Origin: JANXPZ01 sp033853925
Lineage (GTDB): Bacteria > Eisenbacteria > RBG-16-71-46
NCBI GenBank assembly: GCA_033853925.1
Contig: JAWOLC010000052.1
Span: 1 to 64,000, forward strand
Direction of reading: 5' to 3'
Length of the DNA stretch: 64,000 bases
The position numbers and the translations under genes were made by a program. Below are positions 50,348-58,993 of the stretch, piece by piece (the first letter of the stretch is position 1; every line of letters begins with the position of its first letter). The notes under the pieces are model-generated. The model saw only the letters and a list, made by a program, of their open reading frames with translations. It was not told the DNA's origin and made no database searches.

Positions 50348-52913
50348 GTGCCGCCTCCGCCGCCGCCACGCTCCCTCGCGGCGCCAGGAGCCGCAGGCTG
50401 CCCACGGCCCTCCCCGCGAAGTAGTCCTGGTCGAAGAAGTAGTCCGAGAGCCTGAAGTTCGCGAAGACCGGCGAGCGGATCATGCGCACGCGCACGACGT
50501 ACTCGCCGGGAGCCACGTCCCTGGGCACCGCCACCGAGAACTCGTCACGCACGACCTGGTCGGGCCGCCAGAGATCCACCCCGTAGATCCCTCCCACGGG
50601 GAGATGGTCGTCCCGGAAGCGCAGGCGCTCGTGGAGCCGCCTCTCCAGCAGCTTCCGCCAGGGCTTCCCCAGGAACGCGGGAGGACTCCAGCCCGCGGGC
50701 AGGGGGCGGTCGAAGCGCACGGCCACGGTGTAGGAGCCCGGCGGCATCGGCCCCGGCGCGCGCCAGTCCACGGCGCAGCGAAGCGTGTCGCCGGGCCGAG
50801 CCCGCTCGGGACGGAGCGCGAAGCCCACGATGGCCGGAAGAGCCGCGGAGCGAGACTCCGGCGCCAGCGCGTCTCCCGCCGTCACCGGCCGCACGAAGGG
50901 CCGCGGCGCCGGTGGACTGGCCAGCCGGTCCAGCCCGCGCGGGCGCACGCGGTAGACGACCACGCCGCGCAGGTCCGCCAGGCGCTCGAAGGCCCCGGGG
51001 GCCGAGTCCAGGCGCGCGCGCTCGGCGGCGTACCACGAGCGAGTCGGGGTCCAGTACAGGAGCGGGGCGGCATCGCCCAGCCGGCCGTCGAGCACGATCA
51101 CGCTCACGCCGTACCGCCCGATCACGTCGCGCATCCGCGCCCACGGCTCGTAGGGGTCGAGCGCGTCGCGCGTGTCCAGGATCCGCCGCAGGGCCAGCGA
51201 GTCGTTCGGCGAGCTGTGCTGGTCCACGATGGCGACGACGTATCGCCCCGTCATCATGGGCACCATGTACGACGTGGCCAGGTCCGAGAGCACGACGTCG
51301 TCGGGCGGCAGGTGGGCGTTCATCCACGCGAAGACGTCCCCCCAGCGCCGGGGATCGTACTCGCGCCTGGCCTGCTGGAGCGGCTCGGGGGCCAGGAGCA
51401 CCGTGGCCGCATCGCGCGCGGGCGCGGCGAGCAGCACCACCGCGAGCGCCAGCACCACGCCCGCCGCCGCGCGCCGCGCCCACGGGCCGGTCGCGGCCAC
51501 GCGCGCGGCCAGCTCGGGCAGCAGCCAGCCGAGAATGCCCGCGAGGGGCACGAGCCAGATCAGCCGCATCAGCAGGTAGCCCAGGCGAGGCTGGAGCAGG
51601 GCGACGACCGGCGGGTCGTACATGATCAGGCCCACGGCCAGGGAGGAGGTCAGCAGGTAGAGCACGGCGGGGTTGTGCCTCCCGCGCGCCCACAGCCATG
51701 GCCAGGCGAGCGGCACCAGCACCCAGGCCTCGCCCATGTGGGTCCAGAGCGCTCCGATCGTGACCACTCGCAGGGTTCCGACCAGGGTCAGCAGCCCCTG
51801 CGGCTCCGTATGGATGATGTTCGTGGGCGCGTACGCCTGTCCGGCGCGCATGACGACGTAGGGCAGGCATGCCGCGGCCATCAGCAGGACCGTGGGAACG
51901 AGCCGGCGCAGGTCGGGGCCGACCCGCCGGTCCCGCAGCAGGAGGCCGAGCGCGAGCGCCGAGAACACCACCGCGAAGTGAACGGCCGCGAACACGTGCG
52001 TCGCCACGGCCGCGAAGCCGAGGATCGCCGCCGAGACGCGCGTCCCGCGGGCGCGCATCCGGAGGTCTGCCAGGACCGCGACCACGGCCGCCAGCGCGAG
52101 CTGATCGCCGAAGTGGGAGGCGAAGGCCATCTGGCGCAGCTCCTCGGACCACAGGCCTCCGCCGAAGGTGAGGAGGAGCGCCCACGCGGCCAGTCCGGCG
52201 CCGATCGGCCCGCGGCAGAGGTACCCCAGCCCGGCCACGGTGAGCACGAAGAAGGGCACGATGAAGCTCCCGAGCCAACGCCAGGACTCGAGCGGGTCCA
52301 CGGCCGCGAGCCGCGTGATCAGCGCGATGACGACGTGCCAGACTCCCTTGCGCGGGTCGGCGCCCATGCGGCCCGCGTCACGGAAGAACGCGTCGGTGGG
52401 AAACGCCTGGCCGGTGAGCAGCATGCGCCGCAGCGTGCCCACGTGGTCGGGCGTGTCGGTGCCGTATCCCGTCGGCGGGCCGATGCTCCCCGCGGTCCAG
52501 GCCGCCACGCCCGCCGCCAGCAGCACGGCCAGCACGGCCCAGCGAGGCAGCGTGGGCGCCCCGTCCGGCCAGGGGACGCGCCCGCGCCAGACCACGACGC
52601 CCCAGAGCGCGGCGTTGGCCGGGAGCATCCAGAGCGTCAGGGGCAGGAAGCTCGGGACGAGCGTGTGCGCCAGCAAGGCCAGCGCCGAGGCCCAGGCCAC
52701 CCCGAAGCCGAGCGCCCAGCCGGCGGCCAGCCAGGATCCTCCCGGCGGCCGGGCTCCCAGGGCGACGAAGGCCCAGCCGGGAACCAGGACGAGCACGCCG
52801 AAGGCCAGCGCCACCCGCACGGGACCCGGCAGGGCGGCTCCCGCCCCCGCCAGCAGAGCGGCGTGGAACGCCAGGCTGGCGAGGCCAAGAGCCAGCGCTC
52901 GCGCTCGGGTCAT
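50334..52913 (-). CDS. Giant membrane protein with C-terminal beta-sandwich, GT-C-like
   Basis: An 859-residue protein with about fourteen membrane helices (to about 540), an extracytoplasmic domain (about 560-700: WGDVFAWMNAHLPPDDVVLSD, VVAIVDQHSSPNDSLA) and a final Ig-like or jelly-roll region (about 740-840: GDTLRCAVDWRAPGPMPPGS, APGEYVVRVRMI). The first outer loop reads GYGTDTPDHVGTLRRML, an Asp/His pattern as in GT-C enzymes. It may be a distant relative of the proteins at 39562 and 42623. A carbohydrate-binding sandwich fused to a GT-C body is my inference; no family is recognised with certainty. ATG overlaps the methyltransferase stop as ATGA. Confidence 0.75.
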   Translation of the reverse strand: MTRARALALGLASLAFHAALLAGAGAALPGPVRVALAFGVLVLVPGWAFVALGARPPGGSWLAAGWALGFGVAWASALALLAHTLVPSFLPLTLWMLPANAALWGVVVWRGRVPWPDGAPTLPRWAVLAVLLAAGVAAWTAGSIGPPTGYGTDTPDHVGTLRRMLLTGQAFPTDAFFRDAGRMGADPRKGVWHVVIALITRLAAVDPLESWRWLGSFIVPFFVLTVAGLGYLCRGPIGAGLAAWALLLTFGGGLWSEELRQMAFASHFGDQLALAAVVAVLADLRMRARGTRVSAAILGFAAVATHVFAAVHFAVVFSALALGLLLRDRRVGPDLRRLVPTVLLMAAACLPYVVMRAGQAYAPTNIIHTEPQGLLTLVGTLRVVTIGALWTHMGEAWVLVPLAWPWLWARGRHNPAVLYLLTSSLAVGLIMYDPPVVALLQPRLGYLLMRLIWLVPLAGILGWLLPELAARVAATGPWARRAAAGVVLALAVVLLAAPARDAATVLLAPEPLQQARREYDPRRWGDVFAWMNAHLPPDDVVLSDLATSYMVPMMTGRYVVAIVDQHSSPNDSLALRRILDTRDALDPYEPWARMRDVIGRYGVSVIVLDGRLGDAAPLLYWTPTRSWYAAERARLDSAPGAFERLADLRGVVVYRVRPRGLDRLASPPAPRPFVRPVTAGDALAPESRSAALPAIVGFALRPERARPGDTLRCAVDWRAPGPMPPGSYTVAVRFDRPLPAGWSPPAFLGKPWRKLLERRLHERLRFRDDHLPVGGIYGVDLWRPDQVVRDEFSVAVPRDVAPGEYVVRVRMIRSPVFANFRLSDYFFDQDYFAGRAVGSLRLLAPRGSVAAAEAARVRD

Positions 52914-53641
52914 GCGCGGATCTCCGGCGGCCGCGGCCGCACGGGAGCCGGAGGCTCGTCCGCCCCGCGGGGTCGAGCCTGGGCCAGCCACTGGAAGGCC
53001 ATGAGGTCGGGAAGTGAGGCGCAGGCCAGCCGGTTCAGGGCCCGATCCATGGCCCCCAGGCGCAGCCGGCACAGGACGCGGTCGAGCCGGCAGGGCTGCA
53101 GGCTGAAGGTCAGCTCCAAGATGCGAAAGCCGCCACCCTCCAGCAGGGCCGAGAAGCTCCGCCGGGTGAAGAAGCGCAGGTGGGTCCGATCCAGGATGCC
53201 GTATTCCTCGTAGTCGAAGCGGCCGCGCAGCAGCGCCCGGCGAATCGTGTGATGCGCCACGTTGGGGATCGACACCAGCAGCCGTCCCTCCGGCGCCAAA
53301 GCCGCGCGACAGCGCGCCAGGACGGCTTCGGGCTCGCGCAGGTGCTCGAGCACGTCGGCGAGGATCGCCACGTCGAAGGGGGGCACGACGTCCGTCCAGA
53401 GCCGCTCGTCCTCCACGTCTCCCACGAGCACGGCTTCACAGAACGGCGCCGCGTGCGCGGCGGCGGTGGGGCTCCGCTCGACGCCCGTGACCCGGCAGGC
53501 TCGCCTCTCCCGCAGCACCCGGCTCATGTAGCCCGTGGCGCAGCCGATCTCGAGCACCCGCGTGCCCGCGGGCGTCCAGTCGACGAGCACGCGCTTGTTC
53601 GCCTCCAGCTCGTCGCGCCAGGGGTAGACCTTGTCTCTCAT
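52910..53641 (-). CDS. Class I SAM-dependent methyltransferase
   Basis: A 243-residue Methyltransf_23-type enzyme. Motif I is VLEIGCATGYMSRVL, VTGVERSP is strand 2, and FDVAILADVLEHLREPEAVL is the post-II region. VSIPNVAHHTIRRALLRGRF, YGILDRTHLRFFT and SFSALLEGGGF are characteristic of glycan-locus methyltransferases related to those capping polysaccharides. It is coupled by ATGA on both sides, between a GT2 and the giant GT-C protein. The target sugar hydroxyl is unknown. Confidence 0.85.
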   Translation of the reverse strand: MRDKVYPWRDELEANKRVLVDWTPAGTRVLEIGCATGYMSRVLRERRACRVTGVERSPTAAAHAAPFCEAVLVGDVEDERLWTDVVPPFDVAILADVLEHLREPEAVLARCRAALAPEGRLLVSIPNVAHHTIRRALLRGRFDYEEYGILDRTHLRFFTRRSFSALLEGGGFRILELTFSLQPCRLDRVLCRLRLGAMDRALNRLACASLPDLMAFQWLAQARPRGADEPPAPVRPRPPEIRA

Positions 53642-54618
53642 GACGCCGCCGCCTCCCTGCCGCGCGCCTCGGGAGACACGAGCATCCGCAGGCATCTGCG
53701 CATCAGGCGAAGGACGTGCGCGGTCCGGGCCCGGCGGGGCGGGGCGAAGGGCGCCAGCAGCGCGTTGCGGAGGAGCGACAGCCCGAGGCTCGCCAGGAGC
53801 GCCAGCTTCAGCAGCGCACCCGCCGGCCCCGTGAACGTCAGGTCCCAGAACACGCCGATCGAGCGCAGGCTGAGCAGGGAATTCGTCTCGACGTCCAGCT
53901 CACGGCTCGTGCCCCCCAGATGCACCACCTCGGCCGCCGGCTCGTAGCGCAACGTGAGGCCATGACGCCGTGCGCGAAGGCTCCACTCCACGTCATCGTA
54001 GTTGAGCACCAGCCGCTCGTCGAGCAGCCCGACCCGGGCCAACGCCTCGCGGCGGAAGAGGATGCAGGCTCCCGACAGCACGTCCGGCACGCCCGGCTGC
54101 TCGTACCACCGCCGCGGGTAGGTGCCGCGCACGAAGGGGAGCAGGGCCGGCACCAGGGCGGGGAGCTGGGTGTGGCCGAGGAGCGAGGGCAGGAAGCGCG
54201 GCGCCCGGCGAGCGCAGACCCACTGCGTGGAGCCGTCCGCGTGGAGGAGACGGGGGCCCACCGCTGCGGCCGACGGCTCGCCCTCCAGCCGGCGGACGAG
54301 CGCCCCGAGCGCGTCGCCGCGGAGCAGCGCGTCCGAGTTGAGCGCCAGCACGTAATGCCCGCGGGCCTCGCGGAGACCCTGGTTGCACGCGGGCGCGTAG
54401 CCGCGGTTCTCGCCGTTCACGACGAGGCGCGCCGCGGGCCAGCGCTCCGCCACGCGCCGCGCCGAGCCATCGCTCGACGCGTTGTCGATCACGAGCAGCT
54501 CGCGCGCTATCTCCGGCGAGCTGGCGAGCGCGTCCTCCAGGCAGCGCACCAGCAGGTCGCGCGTGTTGAAGCTCACGACCACGATGCTGACGAGGGGCGC
54601 GCCGCTGGCCTCAGGCAT
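53638..54618 (-). CDS. Glycosyltransferase family 2 (rhamnosyltransferase-like)
   Basis: A 326-residue GT2. VSIVVVSFNTRDLLVRCLE opens the fold, VIDNASSDGS follows, NRGYAPACNQGL and LALNSDALL hold the metal site, and LNYDDVEWSLRARRHG is the acceptor ED-type motif. This pattern is frequent in rhamnosyl- and fucosyltransferases of O-antigen loci. A hydrophobic segment (about 275-298) and a basic tail suggest membrane attachment. It overlaps the flippase gene upstream by 8 bases. Confidence 0.87.
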   Translation of the reverse strand: MPEASGAPLVSIVVVSFNTRDLLVRCLEDALASSPEIARELLVIDNASSDGSARRVAERWPAARLVVNGENRGYAPACNQGLREARGHYVLALNSDALLRGDALGALVRRLEGEPSAAAVGPRLLHADGSTQWVCARRAPRFLPSLLGHTQLPALVPALLPFVRGTYPRRWYEQPGVPDVLSGACILFRREALARVGLLDERLVLNYDDVEWSLRARRHGLTLRYEPAAEVVHLGGTSRELDVETNSLLSLRSIGVFWDLTFTGPAGALLKLALLASLGLSLLRNALLAPFAPPRRARTAHVLRLMRRCLRMLVSPEARGREAAAS

Positions 54619-56083
54619 CCGAGCCGCCTCCGGCGGGCTGCAGCCGCGCCAGCAGGACCTCGCGAATCCGCTCGATCTCGCGGCGGGTGATGGAGGTCAG
54701 CGCCCAGGCGAGGGCGATCGCGATGCCCACGAGGCGCAGGCGCAGATCGGGGAACGGCAGGGAGGCGACGGCCACGACCGCCACCGTGCTCGAGAGCAGC
54801 AGCCGCGTGTTCTCCGCCGTGAAGCGGAAGCCGTTCACCCGGCGCAGGTAGACCACCATCATGACGAAGGCCACCGCCCACGAGACCGTGTGCCCCCAGA
54901 TGGCTCCCTGCAGGCGGGCCGCCGCCGGCACGCCGAAGAAGATCCCCGCGAACACCCCGTACTGGACGAGCGACATCACGTTGCGCGCGCGGAAGCGCTC
55001 CTGGGGAAGCATGGGGAGCTGGACCGCGAAGACCACGGCCTTGACGAGGTCGCCGACCATCTGCACGGGAAACAGCGCCGCCGCGTCCAGGAATCGGCTC
55101 GAGTACAGCACCCGGATCATCACGTCCCGCGACAGGAGGAGCGCGAGGATGCCGGCCGTGGAGAAGAGGAGCGCCACGCGCGTAGCGTTGTTGACCTCCT
55201 GATTGATGGCCCCGAGCTCGCGGAGCTGGCTGATGCGGGGGAACGAGTACGCGGTCATCGCGTTCAGGGGAATGGCCAGGTACTGGGTGGAGACGGCGAA
55301 GAGCACCTGGTAGATCCCGTTCCGGGTCAGGCCCAGGTCGTGGACGATCTGGGCGCGCAGCACGAAGGGGAACATCAGGGTGAGGACGAACGGCGGCAGG
55401 TTCGCGTAGCCGAAGCGGAAGAGGCTGGTGATGGCCGGGCGGTCGAAGGGGGCTTCGTCCACGGCCCGCCTCATCTCGTGCCCCATCGCTCGGTCGGCGG
55501 TCCAGCGGGCGACGGCCCAGGCCAGGATGGCGAAGACGAAGAGGTGGATCGTGGCTCCCTTGAGCCCCCAGGCGAGCACCAGCGGAGCCAGAACGGCGAG
55601 CCCCAGCACCGAGGTCAGCACCAGAGCCCGCGAGTAGGCGCGCATGTCGAGCCCGGCCTGCACGTAGGTCAGCCAGGTCTGGCTCTGCACCAGGAAGGGA
55701 ATGCCCAGGATGGGCGGGATGAGCAGGACCAGGTAGGCCGGCGAGTTCGTGGCCCACAGGGTGATCGGTCGGATGAAGAGCAGGCAGAGCGCCGTCGCCC
55801 CCACGGACAGCCACAGGAAGGTGCGTGCCGAGGTGGCCACGAAGCGGGCCTGCCGGTTCGGATCCCCGGTGCGATAGAGGGCGAAGTAGCGCAGCGCCCC
55901 GGTCTGCAGCCCGAGGGGCACGATCCCGGCGGCCACGGTCTGCAAGCCGAAGAGCTGCGCGAACAGACCGATGCCCGTGGGCCCGAGGGTCACCGCCAGC
56001 AGCTTGTTGCGGAGAACCGACACCCCCGTGTTCGCGACGGAGGAGAGGCCGATCAGGAAGACCGAGCGAACGAGCGCCCTCAT
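54611..56083 (-). CDS. Polysaccharide flippase (Wzx, MOP superfamily)
   Basis: A 490-residue membrane protein with about fourteen helices. The N-terminus (SVFLIGLSSVANTGVSVLRNKL, LGPTGIGLFAQLFGLQTVAAGIVPLG) is that of Wzx/O-antigen translocases, which move undecaprenyl-linked repeat units across the inner membrane. QYLAIPLNAMTAYSFPRISQL lies in the middle loop. It starts four bases inside the end of another flippase gene (ATGA), so two translocases are made in tandem. Confidence 0.87.
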   Translation of the reverse strand: MRALVRSVFLIGLSSVANTGVSVLRNKLLAVTLGPTGIGLFAQLFGLQTVAAGIVPLGLQTGALRYFALYRTGDPNRQARFVATSARTFLWLSVGATALCLLFIRPITLWATNSPAYLVLLIPPILGIPFLVQSQTWLTYVQAGLDMRAYSRALVLTSVLGLAVLAPLVLAWGLKGATIHLFVFAILAWAVARWTADRAMGHEMRRAVDEAPFDRPAITSLFRFGYANLPPFVLTLMFPFVLRAQIVHDLGLTRNGIYQVLFAVSTQYLAIPLNAMTAYSFPRISQLRELGAINQEVNNATRVALLFSTAGILALLLSRDVMIRVLYSSRFLDAAALFPVQMVGDLVKAVVFAVQLPMLPQERFRARNVMSLVQYGVFAGIFFGVPAAARLQGAIWGHTVSWAVAFVMMVVYLRRVNGFRFTAENTRLLLSSTVAVVAVASLPFPDLRLRLVGIAIALAWALTSITRREIERIREVLLARLQPAGGGSDA

Positions 56084-57552
56084 GCCGTCTCCCGGGGCGC
56101 CGTCCACAGCGTGGCGACCTTGTCCAGGCCGGCGCCGCGGCCCAGCCAGGCCAGCACGGGGAGCGCCAGCAGGATCACTGCGGCCGACCGGACCAGAGCC
56201 GCCAGCACCGGCCGCGGCGGCCCCAGCTCGCAGGCCACGAACGCCGCCGCGCCGAGCCACAGCGTGGGCAGGAAGCTCGAGGCGGCGAAGGACAGGCGCG
56301 CGCGCGGCGCCGCATGGAGGTCACGCGCCGCGAGCGCCACGATGACCACCGCGAACAGTCCGTAGCCCGCGCAGGCCGCGGCGGCGACCGGGAAGGGCCG
56401 GGGCGCGCGCGCGGCCACGCCGAACACGACGGCGGCGGCGAGGGCGGCGCACAGGACGCCGGCCGCGAGCAGGGCGCGGGCGTGTCCCCGCCCCAGCAGC
56501 CAGTAGCCCGGCAGCGTGGCCGCCGAGAGCAGCAGGGCGGCCATCGCCAGCAGCCGGACGGACCTCGCGGCCGTCACGAACTGCGGCAGGAACAGCTCCA
56601 GCACGGGCGTCACCCAGATCATGGACACCGCCACGGCCACGGGCAGCAGCAGGGACAGGGTCCGTTGCGCGCGCGTCACCTCGTGCCGGGTCCGCTCCAG
56701 ATCGCGAGCCCCGTCCGCGGCCGCCACGATGCGGGGATAGAGGACCGCCGCCGCGGCCTCGGGCAGGTAGAACACGAGCCCCGCCGCCATGAGGCCCACG
56801 CTGTAGGCACCCAGGTCTTCCGGATGGCCGAAGCGGATGAGGGCGAGCCGATCCACGGAGCGGAGGACGAGCGACACCCCGTAGAAGGCGAACACCACGA
56901 ATCCCCCGCGCACCAGCGCCCGCGAGCGGGCCAGCGCGCCGAGCCGGAAGGGCACGTCGGGGGCCGCGCGGCGCACCCAGACCAGGGCCACGGCCGTGCC
57001 CGCGAGCCAGCCCCACAAGAGCCCCGGGATCCCGAAGCGGTGCACGAGCGCGATCCCCAGCGCCCCTCCCACCAGGACCTGGGCGGCGGTCGAGCCGCTG
57101 ACCGCATCGAATCGGCCGCGCGCGCGCAGGACCGAGCCGACGTACTGCAGCACGAGCTGGAGGAGCCCGGCTGCGAGCATGAGGAGCGGCGCCTGCCAGC
57201 CGAGCCCGCGCAGGATCCGGGGGTGCCCGTTCGCCAGCATGACGATCACGGCGAGCGCGAAGAGGGCCCCACCCCCCACCACCATGTTCCAGGTCCCCGC
57301 CAGGAGCCGCCGCGATTCCTGGGCCTCACCTCGCGCGCTGGTCGCGGGCAGGCGGAGATCCAGCCCCTGCAGGGCCCCGCAGGGAGCGTACGCGCTGTAG
57401 TCCAGGATCAGGTTCAGCGCGTTCCAGCTCCCGAAGCCCGCGGGTCCGAGCGTGGCCGCCGCCACCACACCCCGAGCGAGCAGCATCGCCCGCGAGACGT
57501 ACTGGCTCGCGGCCAGCCCCAGCATGTCGCGGACGAAACGGCGCCCCGTCAC
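56080..57552 (-). CDS. Polysaccharide flippase (MOP superfamily), second tandem copy
   Basis: A 490-residue membrane protein with about fourteen helices. LGLAASQYVSRAMLLARGVVAAATLGPAGFG is the typical first hairpin, and SVDRLALIRFG and GAYSVGLMAAGLVFYLPEAAAAVLYP lie in the central region. The sequence is clearly diverged from its same-length neighbour and is not a recent duplicate. GTG start with no upstream gene on this strand, so it opens the 57552-44687 operon. It probably exports a lipid-linked glycan; the division of labour with the neighbour is unknown. Confidence 0.83.
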   Translation of the reverse strand: MTGRRFVRDMLGLAASQYVSRAMLLARGVVAAATLGPAGFGSWNALNLILDYSAYAPCGALQGLDLRLPATSARGEAQESRRLLAGTWNMVVGGGALFALAVIVMLANGHPRILRGLGWQAPLLMLAAGLLQLVLQYVGSVLRARGRFDAVSGSTAAQVLVGGALGIALVHRFGIPGLLWGWLAGTAVALVWVRRAAPDVPFRLGALARSRALVRGGFVVFAFYGVSLVLRSVDRLALIRFGHPEDLGAYSVGLMAAGLVFYLPEAAAAVLYPRIVAAADGARDLERTRHEVTRAQRTLSLLLPVAVAVSMIWVTPVLELFLPQFVTAARSVRLLAMAALLLSAATLPGYWLLGRGHARALLAAGVLCAALAAAVVFGVAARAPRPFPVAAAACAGYGLFAVVIVALAARDLHAAPRARLSFAASSFLPTLWLGAAAFVACELGPPRPVLAALVRSAAVILLALPVLAWLGRGAGLDKVATLWTAPRETA

Positions 57553-57596
57553 GGCCCGGCCGCCCGCGGCCGCTGGAGCCCGAGGCGCACGTGTCC

Positions 57597-57602
57597 TAGA
57601 AT
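57597..57602 (+). promoter_or_regulatory. Candidate -10 box of the ArnB-like gene
   Basis: TAGAAT in the 128-base divergent gap, 78 bases before the GTG at 57681. A weak -35 (CTGGAG, 57573-57578) lies at 18 bases. Confidence 0.35.
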
Positions 57603-57680
57603 CCGACGACCGATGCGCCCTCTCGTCTCGAACGCGGCCTGCCGGTCCTGCCGGGCTTCCGGACGCCGCCCACCGCGCCC

Positions 57681-58886
57681 GTGAGCGCTCCGCCCGCTCC
57701 TCTTGCCTCCCGCGGCGGCGCTCCCGTGCGCTCCGCCTTCCTGCCCTTCTCGCGTCCCTCGATCGGCCCGCGGGAGAAGGAGCGCGCGCTCGAAGCGCTG
57801 GACTCCGGCTGGATCACGACCGGACCCCTGGCTCAGGAGCTGGGGCGCCGCGTGGCGGCGCTCGCGGGCGCGCGCCACGGCTTGGCGGTCAACTCGGCCA
57901 CGGGCGCCCTGCATCTCGCGCTCCTCGGGCTGGGGGTGGGGCCGGGGGACGAAGTCGTGACCTCGGCCTACACGTTCGTGGCCTGCGCGAACGTCATCGA
58001 GCACGTCGGCGCGCGCGTGGTCCTGGCCGACGTCGAGGCGGACACGCTCTGCATGGACCCGCGCTCGCTGGAGCGGGCGCTGGGTCCGCGCACCCGGGCG
58101 ATCCTGCCGGTGGACTACGCCGGCCATCCCTGCGACCTCGAGGCCATCGGGGCCCTGGCGCGCGCCCGCGGCCTGCCCGTGATCGAGGACGCGGCGCACT
58201 CGCTGGGGGCGGCGATCGGAGAGCGTCCCGTGGGCTCCTTCTCCACGGTGACCGCCTTCTCCTTCTACGCCACGAAGAACGTCACCACCGGCGAGGGCGG
58301 GGCCGCCGTCACCGACGACGAGGCCCTGGCCGAGCGCATGGAGCAGTACGCCCTGCACGGCATGAACCGCGACGCCTGGCGGCGCTACTCGGACACCGGC
58401 TCCTGGTACTACGAGGTCACGACGCCGGGGTTCAAGTACAACCTGAGCGACGTGCTCGCGGCTGTCGGCCTGGCCCAGCTCGAGCGCTTCGCGGACATGC
58501 AGCGCCGGCGCCGCGAGCTGGTGGCGCGCTACGACGACGCCCTGGCGGGAATCCCCGAGGTGCGCCGGCCGCGCTCGCGCCCCGGGGTGGTGCACGCCCA
58601 TCACCTGTACCCCATCGCCCTGGAGCTGGACCGCCTGAGCTGCGACCGCGCCCGCTTCATCGAGGAGCTGCGGGCGGAGAACATCGGCGCCTCCGTTCAC
58701 TTCATCCCCATCCACTTCCATCCCTACTTCCGCGACCGCCTCGGGCTCGGAGCCGGCGCGTTCCCGGTCGCCGAGGAAGCCTACCGGCGCGCGGTCACCC
58801 TGCCGCTCTTCCCCGACATGTCGGCGCAGGACGTCGCCGACGTGGCGAGCGCCGTGGGCAAGATCGTCGCCCACTACCGCCGCTAG
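57681..58886 (+). CDS. Nucleotide-sugar 4-aminotransferase (ArnB/PseC-like, DegT family)
   Basis: A 401-residue PLP enzyme. FLPFSRPSIG and DSGWITTGP near the N-terminus, VDYAGHPCDLEAI, the PLP lysine Lys199 in FYATKNVTTGEGG, TPGFKYNLSDVLAAV and LPLFPDMS at the end match ArnB-type UDP-4-keto-sugar aminotransferases closely. The product would be a UDP-4-amino sugar for the glycan. It stands alone on the plus strand, divergent from the flippase operon. The first 20 residues are a variable extension; an in-frame later start is possible. Confidence 0.9.
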   Translation: MSAPPAPLASRGGAPVRSAFLPFSRPSIGPREKERALEALDSGWITTGPLAQELGRRVAALAGARHGLAVNSATGALHLALLGLGVGPGDEVVTSAYTFVACANVIEHVGARVVLADVEADTLCMDPRSLERALGPRTRAILPVDYAGHPCDLEAIGALARARGLPVIEDAAHSLGAAIGERPVGSFSTVTAFSFYATKNVTTGEGGAAVTDDEALAERMEQYALHGMNRDAWRRYSDTGSWYYEVTTPGFKYNLSDVLAAVGLAQLERFADMQRRRRELVARYDDALAGIPEVRRPRSRPGVVHAHHLYPIALELDRLSCDRARFIEELRAENIGASVHFIPIHFHPYFRDRLGLGAGAFPVAEEAYRRAVTLPLFPDMSAQDVADVASAVGKIVAHYRR

Positions 58887-58890
58887 CTCT

Positions 58891-58917
58891 CGGCCCGCCT
58901 CCTCGCCCACCGGGCCG
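58891..58917. terminator. Hairpin between convergent genes
   Basis: CGGCCCG (58891-58897) and CGGGCCG (58911-58917) form a 7-base stem with a 13-base loop, 4 bases after the aminotransferase stop and 77 bases before the opposing stop. Confidence 0.4.
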
Positions 58918-58993
58918 CGCCCGACAGGACCCTTCCCCGTTCCTCCCGCTTCCGGGCCGAGCCCCGGCCGCAGGCGCGCGGGCGCGCGAGCCT

